Origin: Bacteroidia bacterium | GTDB taxonomy: Bacteria; Bacteroidota; Bacteroidia; NS11-12g; UBA9320 | Assembly: GCA_018402155.1 (NCBI GenBank) | Contig: JAGYJG010000001.1 | Coordinates: 756,198-820,197 of the forward strand | DNA: 64,000 nucleotides | Direction of reading: 5' to 3' | Part shown: positions 44,162 through 49,995 of the stretch, one piece after another | How positions within the stretch are numbered: position 1 is the stretch's first letter | Layout: each line of letters starts with the position of its first letter | The notes under the pieces: generated by a model | The model's database searches: none | What the model was told of the DNA's origin: nothing | What the model saw: only the letters and a program-made list of their open reading frames with translations | Program-made: the position numbers and the translations under genes

Positions 44162-44184
44162 GTTGTCGGTTTGGTTGTCGGTTT
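44162..44184 (+). repeat. Left 23-bp tandem dyad (candidate arm-type site)
   Basis: GTTGTCGGTTTG followed by GTTGTCGGTTT, 5 bp inside attL. The identical 23 bp occurs in the same orientation at 49477-49499 near the other end. Such end-specific repeats are typical arm-type binding sites of tyrosine integrases or excisionases. Confidence 0.8.
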
Positions 44185-44218
44185 AGTTTGTTTTACTCAA
44201 ATTATTACCTTTACCGCT

Positions 44219-44467
44219 ATGATCTCAAAAGACAAATTCAATTCTTTGACGTTGGATCACAAAGCGAATTTGATTTATCAAAAAAGAAATTTTATTTCAT
44301 TAAGGAAGTATTTTGATTTTGAAATTAGTTTGTATTCGTTCGGTGGATTATTTATCGAGGTATGGTTCTTCCCAGCAACAAATAACATACAACGAATTGA
44401 AACGGCTGCTTATAGTAACCTAGAATTGTACGTTAATCATTTAGATTTAGAAAATCTCATTTTTTAA
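44219..44467 (+). CDS. Small protein of unknown function at the element's left edge
   Basis: 82 residues from the ATG at 44219 (MISKDKFNSLTLDHKANLIYQKRNFI). The composition is normal for a real protein (FEISLYSFGGLFIEVWFFPATNNIQRIE), and I recall similar short proteins in Bacteroidota mobile elements, but no function. The longer open frame from 44126 would start inside the attL terminator and is rejected. It is the only plus-strand gene of the element. Confidence 0.6.
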   Translation: MISKDKFNSLTLDHKANLIYQKRNFISLRKYFDFEISLYSFGGLFIEVWFFPATNNIQRIETAAYSNLELYVNHLDLENLIF

Positions 44468-44528
44468 GTTGAAACTATACACGCGTGTCAGATAGTAATG
44501 AAGTCGTCAGAAGTTGTTTAAATAGCAT

Positions 44529-45005
44529 TTAAATCCCCTCAGAATAAATGTCGGTATTTGTTTCGGGCTGTTGCTGTAGTTGTATTCTGGTACGTGCAGA
44601 GGGGCTAAATCCAAACTCCTGTGATAACCTTAGAAAATCCTTTCTAAGTTTGTTTAGTTCGGTGTATAGTGGCTCTACTCTTATCGTCCCTTTGTCGTCC
44701 GTATAAGTTCTACTCTTTACGTTTTCTTTGAGCCATTCTATTTCTGCGTATACGTAGCAATACTCTTTAAATAGTGCTAAATCAATGAGCGAAATGTAAC
44801 CGTACATTTTTTGAGCTTGTAATAATTGAGCGTTCCAGACGTTTTTAGCTACTTCGGTTAAATCTTCGGGCGGTGTCGGTATTGTTTGGTGTACCCAGTC
44901 TAAAACGTTTACTTCCGCTATTTGATCACCGTGCTTCGACGGTCTGTAATAACCTCTTTGTTTTGCTATTGCCTTTGGTGGTGGTAAAATTCCTCTTCTT
45001 CCCAT
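44529..45005 (-). CDS. terS: Phage terminase small subunit, P27 family-like
   Basis: 158 residues. The N-terminal GRRGILPPPKAIAKQRGYYRPS and IPTPPEDLTEVAKNVWNAQLLQAQKMYGYISLIDLALFKEYCYVYAEIEWLKENV follow the P27-like small terminase pattern (P-rich start, W..L..L...G.L...D...L...C...). The C-terminal half has NKLRKDFLRLSQEFGFSPSARTRI, also typical. Small terminases choose DNA for packaging. With no large subunit or capsid genes nearby, its likely use is redirecting a helper phage. It has its own promoter. Confidence 0.82.
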   Translation of the reverse strand: MGRRGILPPPKAIAKQRGYYRPSKHGDQIAEVNVLDWVHQTIPTPPEDLTEVAKNVWNAQLLQAQKMYGYISLIDLALFKEYCYVYAEIEWLKENVKSRTYTDDKGTIRVEPLYTELNKLRKDFLRLSQEFGFSPSARTRIQLQQQPETNTDIYSEGI

Positions 45006-45018
45006 AGTTTTCAATTTT

Positions 45019-45060
45019 CAAAAGTAGACCATAGAAGAAAAAAGTGCAACGAACGTACGT
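45019..45060 (-). promoter_or_regulatory. terS promoter with ACGTACGT palindrome
   Basis: Minus strand: TACTTTTG (45026-45019) with TTG (45049-45047) 20 nt upstream, and the perfect palindrome ACGTACGT at 45053-45060 just beyond the -33. A similar palindrome (GTACGTAC, 47161-47168) lies upstream of the HTH gene. Position suggests an activator or shared operator. Confidence 0.6.
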
Positions 45061-45151
45061 CATTGTTTAAAAATAATCTTTTTACCCCCCTTAGGGTGTA
45101 TTTTCTATGTACGACTACATTCATAGTTTTAGTGGCTTGTATGCACGTTGT

Positions 45152-45430
45152 TCAATCTACAAGGCTACTATTACCAAACATCGGTTGGGGCTTTGTATAA
45201 GTAGTTTCTTTTATTTCGGCTTTCGGTTTCGGCAAAACAAATTCGCTCATTTTTAAAATCAATTCTATTGCCTTTGTCGGGTTTTCAGCTGCAACTCTAT
45301 CAAATAAGCTTTGTAGCTTTTCAATGTTGTTACTAAGTAGGTGTTCAAATTGTTGCCTTACTTCTTTTGTGGCGTGGTTGGGTGTTCCTTTCGGTCTTCC
45401 AGCGTTTGGTCTTTTACCTCCTTTAGTCAT
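45152..45430 (-). CDS. Small phage-type GRPxG protein
   Basis: 92 residues. The N-terminal KGGKRPNAGRPKGTPNHATKEVRQ is the GRPxG (AT-hook-like) start seen in DUF5681-like and small-terminase-associated phage proteins; the rest is helical (LLSNNIEKLQSLFDRVAAENPTKAIELILKMSEFVLPKP). It may bind DNA or be a second packaging-related protein. The 146-bp gap downstream, before terS, contains the terS promoter and a CCCTTAGGG palindrome at 45088-45096. Confidence 0.7.
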   Translation of the reverse strand: MTKGGKRPNAGRPKGTPNHATKEVRQQFEHLLSNNIEKLQSLFDRVAAENPTKAIELILKMSEFVLPKPKAEIKETTYTKPQPMFGNSSLVD

Positions 45431-45490
45431 TGATTTTTATTGATTGTTTATTGAACACTATTCACCCTATACTTAAATGATGAAAAGCGT

Positions 45491-46447
45491 TCACTTTTTA
45501 TAATTACTAAGAAAGAATTTTGCTTGCTTTATGGTCTCACAATTTAGCTGCAAAAGTTCCTTTTCTTTGATGTGTATTGCCTTTTTAATTTGATTTAGTG
45601 TTGATGTATCTATTTGCGAAGATAGTTCTTTAAATCGTCTTCTTTGCCTTCTGTATCGTTGTGAATTAGTTTTCATTAAGGTTGCAATTTCTTTCGGGTT
45701 CTTCCATTGGATAATAAGCTTTTTGTCGGGTGTGCTTAGTGGTTGCTTTTGAAGTTGTGGTTCAAAATAAACAAGGTCTTCCAGCGTGGAAAGTATTAGT
45801 TTAGACAACTTATAAACTTTTGTGTGGTCCAATAAGTCAGCAAGGCAATAAATACTGCAATCATTTACTTTTCGCATTACGTTAAAATGGATTTCGTACC
45901 TTAAAATTTCCTTTTTTAGTAGAATAGTATTTTGAAGTTGGCTTCGCTTATTGTAGCATTTTATTACATAATCACATAGTGTTGCTTCAATACCGACTTT
46001 AAACCTAAACTTGTTTTTCATTTCTGTAAATGGTACGGTTTTAAAGCAATACAAGCCATTTAAAAACGTGTCGGTTCGTATTGGCGGTGTTACATTAAAA
46101 CCAGCTTCTAAATTCAACAAAACGGCTTTAATAGGGTTTATTTCGTAAATCATACAAATTGAAGCTATACTGTTAAAAAGGTCCTTAAATTGAAAGTCTG
46201 AATAATTGAAACCTTCTGCAAAATACTTGTGCAAAGAAACTTGCATTTCTACTCTTTTAATGTTCCCGCTCTCGTTGTATCGGACCACAAAAACTAAACT
46301 ATTTCCCATTTCGAAAATCTCTTTTTGTATTTGTCCATTTCGGTCGGTTTTAAGACTTGCATTGTATTTGTTCGCATTAATAAACGAATAAAAGCTTTGC
46401 AAGTCAATAACCGCCTTTGTGATGTTGGTTTTTGTCCAGTCAATCAC
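45491..46447 (-). CDS. Replication-protein-like gene of the element
   Basis: 318 residues. The stretch LLNLEAGFNVTPPIRTDTFLNGLYCFKTVPF ... GIEATLCDYVIKCYNKRSQLQ ... KEILRYEIHFNVMRKVN ... LADLLD resembles phage/plasmid replication proteins of the gene II/X (Phage_CRI) type found on Bacteroidota elements. I do not see a clear HUH motif, so this is tentative. A very basic helix (QRYRRQRRRFKEL) near residue 270 suggests nucleic-acid binding. The start is GTG, or possibly a rarer codon upstream, as the frame is open to 46486 without ATG. Confidence 0.6.
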   Translation of the reverse strand: MIDWTKTNITKAVIDLQSFYSFINANKYNASLKTDRNGQIQKEIFEMGNSLVFVVRYNESGNIKRVEMQVSLHKYFAEGFNYSDFQFKDLFNSIASICMIYEINPIKAVLLNLEAGFNVTPPIRTDTFLNGLYCFKTVPFTEMKNKFRFKVGIEATLCDYVIKCYNKRSQLQNTILLKKEILRYEIHFNVMRKVNDCSIYCLADLLDHTKVYKLSKLILSTLEDLVYFEPQLQKQPLSTPDKKLIIQWKNPKEIATLMKTNSQRYRRQRRRFKELSSQIDTSTLNQIKKAIHIKEKELLQLNCETIKQAKFFLSNYKK

Positions 46448-46455
46448 TATCTTTG
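46425..46455 (+). promoter_or_regulatory. Antisense promoter at the start of the replication-like gene
   Basis: Plus strand: TTG (46425-46427), 20-nt spacer, TATCTTTG (46448-46455). The -7 box adjoins the GTG start codon (46447-46445) of the opposite-strand gene. It could drive the short antisense RNA listed next, or be a chance match in AT-rich DNA. Confidence 0.4.
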
Positions 46456-46459
46456 TACC

Positions 46460-46527
46460 AATTGTTTGAATGGAAGTTTCAAATAATTAAATTGCTTAAA
46501 AGAGTAACTCTTGTTGCTCTTTTTTTT
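46460..46527 (+). ncRNA. Candidate antisense RNA (about 65-70 nt) over the rep-like leader
   Basis: From the promoter just upstream, transcription would run for about 40 nt and end at a terminator: stem AGAGTAAC (46501-46508), loop TCTT, GTTGCTCT (46513-46520), then seven T. The RNA would be complementary to the leader of the replication-like gene, the usual arrangement of copy-number-controlling countertranscripts. Entirely a sequence prediction. Confidence 0.3.
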
Positions 46528-46828
46528 GTTCCATTGGTACGACAATTTCAACTTTATTTCCTGAAATTTTGCACTTACCAGTTGACACGTGAAGAACTCT
46601 TTTTTCAATCATTCTTTTTATTGGACTTGTAACGCAATTAATCGGAATGTGAAGTTCTTCTGAAATCATTCGCCTTGAATAAGGTTTTTTGACATCTTCT
46701 AAAAATTTGAGTATTTGCTTTTGGTATGTCAAATGTTTAAGAGATAGTATAAACATTTGAAAAGCAACTTTTGAATTTTCGTGAACGACGTGGTTCGGGT
46801 GTACGATGTTTCTGCCAGAATTAACCAT
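46496..46828 (-). CDS. Winged-helix-like regulator of the element
   Basis: 110 residues. The region LKHLTYQKQILKFLEDVKKPYSRRMISEELHIPINCVTSPIKRMIEKRVLHVS has the helix-helix-turn-helix-wing order of small DNA-binding regulators. The ATG at 46828 is preceded by a perfect Shine-Dalgarno AGGAGG (46841-46836) with 7-nt spacing, unusual in this genome. It overlaps the upstream HTH gene by 8 nt. Confidence 0.65.
   Translation of the reverse strand: MVNSGRNIVHPNHVVHENSKVAFQMFILSLKHLTYQKQILKFLEDVKKPYSRRMISEELHIPINCVTSPIKRMIEKRVLHVSTGKCKISGNKVEIVVPMEQKKEQQELLF
46501..46527 (+). terminator. Hairpin terminator, plus strand (possibly bidirectional)
   Basis: An 8-bp stem with one G-T pair and a 4-nt loop followed by TTTTTTT on the plus strand. 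On the minus strand the same stem is followed by TTT, so it may also weakly separate the regulator gene from the replication-like gene. It overlaps the last codons of the regulator gene. Confidence 0.5.
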
Positions 46829-47114
46829 TTGTAAACCTCCTTTCTTGAAGTGTTGCTTCCACTTCATTATGATCAAATAATACACGTCTTCCAATTCGGT
46901 AAGATTTTAGAACTCCTTTCTTTTCCAGTTTTAGAATGGTTGGAAAACTAATGTGAAATTCATCTTTTAGTTGTTGCCTTGTTAGCTTCTGCTTTGTAGG
47001 ACTTGTTTTGCTTTCGGCTCGTAGACTTTCTAAGGCTTCTGCAACACTCGAGCGAATAAGGTTTCTTAATTCCGTTCTCGTGGTTTGCTCTAATACTATG
47101 CTTGTTGTTTGCAT
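46821..47114 (-). CDS. Excisionase-like helix-turn-helix protein
   Basis: 97 residues. The C-terminal half LTRQQLKDEFHISFPTILKLEKKGVLKSYRIGRRVLFDHNEVEATL is the MerR-like HTH_17 fold of excisionases and AlpA-like activators; the first 45 residues look like a coiled coil. It probably controls element excision or its promoters. The -7-like TGCCTTTG (47126-47119) ends 4 nt before the ATG. Confidence 0.82.
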   Translation of the reverse strand: MQTTSIVLEQTTRTELRNLIRSSVAEALESLRAESKTSPTKQKLTRQQLKDEFHISFPTILKLEKKGVLKSYRIGRRVLFDHNEVEATLQERRFTNG

Positions 47115-47118
47115 AGTT

Positions 47119-47168
47119 CAAAGGCACTAAAAAAGTCAATGCAAGATAAACACGGTATTCGTACGTAC
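47119..47168 (-). promoter_or_regulatory. Promoter region of the HTH gene with palindrome
   Basis: TGCCTTTG (47126-47119, one mismatch) as -7 and the palindrome GTACGTAC at 47161-47168, overlapping the stop codon region of the upstream gene. The CGTACGT core is shared with the site at 45053-45060. Confidence 0.4.
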
Positions 47169-48082
47169 TAACTTGTTTTGTTTAACTTTGGCAAATTTAC
47201 AAGTGCTTCAAATAGGTTATCAATACCAGTTTCAAGGGTTGTTGTAATTACTGATTCCTTAAACGCTTTTTTCAAAGTTTCAAAACTTACTTCTTGTCCT
47301 TTGGTTTTTCCTTTTTGCGAAATAATTTTAAAATGCTTTTGGCAAAGTTTTGCGGTTTCTTCACCATTATAGTAATTTGTATTGAAGTCAAAATAAGCAA
47401 GGTCGAAAACTCCTTTAGTTGATAGTATGTACAATAAGGCTGCAAATCTTTCAGCCTTTATGTTTACCTCAATACGGTTGTCTTTAGTTGGTCCAGCTTC
47501 TTCACTTTTATTATAAGTCTTTATTTCACTTACCAGTTCAGCAAGTAAATAACCTTCATAAATGTGTTTAAAAAATAAACGGTCTTTTAAGCCTATTGAA
47601 AAGCTTTGTAAATCTTCAACTTTACTTTCTATACTTCGACCACCGTTGTAAGCATAAAAGCCTTTAAGCTTGTATTCTGTATAGATGTCGGGAAACTCTT
47701 TGGTGTTGATGTGCTTTTCAATCTTTTCAATAAACTTAGTTTTGGTAAGTTCGATGTCGTTTGTTTCTGCTACACGGCTATGAAATTGTTTTTTTAACCA
47801 TACACTTAGAAAGTCTTTATTCGTTTCATCTAAGCGGCTTATTTCGGCTTTTACAACTTCTAAACGGTCATTTCTATTCGTTGCACCTTCCAGCAAATTA
47901 AGTATTTCTTTACCTTTTCCAATTCCTCTAAATAAGCTTCGATGTTTTAAGTAGGTGGTCCAGTATTCAAGCTTTTCTTCTAAGGTTTCAAGCGTGCTTA
48001 TTTCTTTAACTTGCTTCTGAATTTGGGCTTCCTTTTCTGCTTCAATTCGAAGGCGTTCTTCTTTATTCTTATACACCTCCAT
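47168..48082 (-). CDS. Element protein of unknown function
   Basis: 304 residues from the ATG at 48082. The first 35 residues are a charged coiled coil (EVYKNKEERLRIEAEKEAQ); the middle is helical and the C-terminal part has RFAALLYILSTKGVFDLAYFDFNTNYYNGEETAKLCQKHFKI, which looks like a conserved core I cannot assign. It begins 1 bp after the integrase stop, so it is likely made with it. Possible roles are excision, replication or phage interference, none supported by motif. Confidence 0.75.
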   Translation of the reverse strand: MEVYKNKEERLRIEAEKEAQIQKQVKEISTLETLEEKLEYWTTYLKHRSLFRGIGKGKEILNLLEGATNRNDRLEVVKAEISRLDETNKDFLSVWLKKQFHSRVAETNDIELTKTKFIEKIEKHINTKEFPDIYTEYKLKGFYAYNGGRSIESKVEDLQSFSIGLKDRLFFKHIYEGYLLAELVSEIKTYNKSEEAGPTKDNRIEVNIKAERFAALLYILSTKGVFDLAYFDFNTNYYNGEETAKLCQKHFKIISQKGKTKGQEVSFETLKKAFKESVITTTLETGIDNLFEALVNLPKLNKTS

Positions 48083-48083
48083 A

Positions 48084-49436
48084 CTAAGCAAGCTTTAAAT
48101 GTTGTTTTGCAGCTCTTTTTTCTTCTTCCAGCTTGTAGTAATGTTTCGCAATTGTTTTGGCGTGTTCATTCGCGTCTAAAACAACGTAATTCTTAAAGTC
48201 TTTAACAGTAGAATGTCCAGTAATTGCCATAATTGAAAGAATAGGAAAGCCTTGTTTGTAGTGATTTGTTGCCCAGCTTCTTCTTCCCGTATGGCTTGAA
48301 ATCAGTTCGTATTTAGGTTTTTCAATTCTCAATTTTAAACCGCCTTTTGTTTGGTTGTAAGTACATAGATTATCTATTCCAGCCAGTTGGCAAACTTCTT
48401 TTATGTACTCATTAAATTTTTGATCGGTTATCTTAGGAAGATTAAATTCATAATTTTTCAGAATTTCAATAACATTTGAATGAAGTGGAACATCAACTTC
48501 CTTGTTAGTCTTTTGCGTTGTTATTCGAATGAAATCTTTTTTAATTTCGATTGTGGAATTGTCTTCATTCACATTAAATGATGTCGTAAAAATGTGGTCC
48601 TTATTTATTCGCTTTAAGTCTGAAACTCTTAAACCAGTTCTGCAAGCTATTACAAATAAATCTTTAACCTTAGCAAGCCTTTCTTCAAAACATTCAAATT
48701 CATACAAAGCTTGTATTTCTTCTTCATTTAAATAAACGTGAAAAGTTTGTTCCTGAACTTTTTTAAATAATTTGTTTTTGTGGCTTTGATTATTTGTTAT
48801 TCCTTTTTCATTTGCAAGGTTCATTATTGTTTTGATGTCCTTAATAATTCGCCCTTTTGTATTAGTACTGAAATTTTCTTTGTTTAAAAAATCAATAAAT
48901 TCATTATACCAAACAATTGAAATCACCTCAAAATCGACGTTAAATGAACGCTCTTTTTCGAATTGACGTAATAGGCTGCTTAGTCTTGAATAGTGGTTTA
49001 TAATGCTTCTTTTCGGGTTCTTTCCTTCATTAATAAGCCTTTGTTCTTCTAGCCTAATCTTATAGTCAATTAACTCGTAGAAATTATACGTTTTTTCTTC
49101 TTTTTGTGGTTCGTTGGCTTTATCAATGGTATGTATGATGTAGTCTTTAAATTGCTTTGCGTTGGGTGTACGGTTGTATTCATTTTGATACTTATTAAAA
49201 GCGTTTTCAATGTCACTTTTTTGGTTACCTAATTGAGTGTTAAACTCTAAACTGTTTTCATAGGTCTTTTTTGCTTTTTGGTTGTTTGCGTTCCAAAATT
49301 TTGGGTGTATAGTCTTTCCAGTAGGGTGAACTATTTTTTGATTAGACCAACGAATTACCAAATTAATCGGTGTTGTGTTTTGTTCAGAAGCCTTTAAACC
49401 TTTTTGTGGTTGTCGAAGATTGAAATTGATTTTCAT
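48084..49436 (-). CDS. Tyrosine recombinase (integrase)
   Basis: 450 residues in the usual Bacteroidota order: arm-binding N-domain (about 1-90), SAM-like core-binding domain (about 115-225) and catalytic domain. Catalytic residues visible are Arg270 (TGLRVSDL), His382 and Arg385 (HTGRR), His408 (TGHS) and Tyr417 (FKNY). It should integrate the element at tRNA-Lys. The gene sits at the end far from the intact tRNA, near attR, and its promoter region overlaps a tandem dyad. Confidence 0.95.
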   Translation of the reverse strand: MKINFNLRQPQKGLKASEQNTTPINLVIRWSNQKIVHPTGKTIHPKFWNANNQKAKKTYENSLEFNTQLGNQKSDIENAFNKYQNEYNRTPNAKQFKDYIIHTIDKANEPQKEEKTYNFYELIDYKIRLEEQRLINEGKNPKRSIINHYSRLSSLLRQFEKERSFNVDFEVISIVWYNEFIDFLNKENFSTNTKGRIIKDIKTIMNLANEKGITNNQSHKNKLFKKVQEQTFHVYLNEEEIQALYEFECFEERLAKVKDLFVIACRTGLRVSDLKRINKDHIFTTSFNVNEDNSTIEIKKDFIRITTQKTNKEVDVPLHSNVIEILKNYEFNLPKITDQKFNEYIKEVCQLAGIDNLCTYNQTKGGLKLRIEKPKYELISSHTGRRSWATNHYKQGFPILSIMAITGHSTVKDFKNYVVLDANEHAKTIAKHYYKLEEEKRAAKQHLKLA

Positions 49437-49455
49437 TATAATTAAATTGCTTCTA

Positions 49456-49463
49456 CAAATTTA
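49456..49463 (-). promoter_or_regulatory. -7 box of the integrase gene
   Basis: TAAATTTG on the minus strand (49463 to 49456) is an exact consensus, 19 nt before the ATG. The -33 position falls inside the tandem dyad at 49477-49499, so protein bound there would compete with RNA polymerase. Confidence 0.55.
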
Positions 49464-49476
49464 CTTTTAATTTTCG

Positions 49477-49499
49477 GTTGTCGGTTTGGTTGTCGGTTT
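49477..49499 (+). repeat. Right 23-bp tandem dyad (candidate arm-type site)
   Basis: Same 23 bp and same orientation as 44162-44184. It lies 41 bp upstream of the integrase start and 112 bp before attR. Confidence 0.8.
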
Positions 49500-49611
49500 T
49501 TCTTTCCTTTATTTTTTCACAATTTGTCTTATTTTGTTTTATAGTATTAGTTTTTAAGTAGTTATGACCTATTTTAAAGCAAAGTAAAAGTTCAATAAAA
49601 CAATAAAATGC

Positions 49612-49669
49612 AGTCCCAGAGGGATCACAATTAAGCCTTGACTTTCAGTAAGTTAAGGCTTTTTTATTT
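49612..49669 (+). repeat. attR (58-bp direct repeat, right), with terminator copy
   Basis: The partial tRNA end plus terminator hairpin (stem 49634-49660, T run to 49665). This copy is presumably the chromosomal original, displaced from the tRNA by integration. Confidence 0.93.
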
Positions 49670-49800
49670 GTTTAAAGGCACAAAAAAATCTTTACGTAAA
49701 TACGTTTCAATCAATGATTTATCCGATATCATAAACGGAATACTACTAAAAAATAGCTTAATTTGCTGACAACCTTTTTTACTCATCTTGTCCAAAACGA

Positions 49801-49836
49801 AAAATGCCTTTCACCACTAAAGCGAAAGGCATTTTT
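49801..49836 (-). terminator. Terminator downstream of tRNA-Arg (bidirectional stem)
   Basis: AAAATGCCTTTC (49801-49812) pairs with GAAAGGCATTTT (49824-49835) over a loop of 11 nt. It sits 7 nt past the 3' end of the minus-strand tRNA. Both strands end in T-rich stretches. Confidence 0.75.
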
Positions 49837-49842
49837 AAAAAG

Positions 49843-49916
49843 TGCACTCGAGAGGATTCGAACCCCTAACCCTCGGAGCCGAAATCCGATATTCTATCCA
49901 GTTGAACTACGAGTGC
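49843..49916 (-). tRNA. tRNA-Arg (anticodon TCG)
   Basis: 74 nt on the minus strand. Acceptor GCACTCG pairs with CGAGTGC; discriminator A. Anticodon stem TCGGA/TCCGA closes loop TTTCGGC, giving TCG. CCA not encoded. A perfect -7 box TATATTTG (49933 to 49926) lies just upstream. Confidence 0.95.
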
Positions 49917-49925
49917 CAAAGACCG

Positions 49926-49933
49926 CAAATATA
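49926..49933 (-). promoter_or_regulatory. -7 box of tRNA-Arg
   Basis: TATATTTG on the minus strand, exact consensus, 9 nt before the mature 5' end. The precursor leader would be very short. Confidence 0.55.
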
Positions 49934-49962
49934 AAATCTATTATGAACGTACATATTTTCTT

Positions 49963-49991
49963 TTGCATTTAATTATAAACTGCTACTTTTA
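49963..49991 (+). promoter_or_regulatory. Promoter of the acyl-CoA ligase gene
   Basis: TTG at 49963-49965, an 18-nt spacer and TACTTTTA at 49984-49991 (last base differs). The ATG follows 4 nt later. Confidence 0.5.
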
Positions 49992-49995
49992 CGCC

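Larger units (their letters stand above)
44100..49669. mobile_element. Integrated satellite-like element in tRNA-Lys, about 5.5 kb
   Basis: Bounded by 58-bp direct repeats (44100-44157 and 49612-49669), giving a unit of 5,512 bp. Its genes are: a small ORF at the left edge, then on the minus strand a P27-type terminase small subunit, a small GRPxG protein, a replication-protein-like gene, a winged-helix-like regulator, an excisionase-like HTH protein, an unknown 305-residue protein and a tyrosine integrase. No capsid, portal, tail, lysis, conjugation or large-terminase gene is present. TerS plus integrase plus replication without structural genes is the usual content of phage satellites; the assignment here is an inference. 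Confidence 0.88.

Noticed and set aside
44126-44218. Longer start for the small ORF at the element's left edge
   Set aside because: The extra codons would come from the attL terminator and the arm repeat.
45081-45100. C-rich palindrome before terS as a replication nick site
   Set aside because: A CCCTTAGGG palindrome alone is not enough, and no recognisable nick consensus is next to it.
46432-46632. Plus-strand open frame over the antisense promoter
   Set aside because: It lies opposite the rep-like and regulator genes, and is interrupted by the hairpin with T run; composition looks non-coding.
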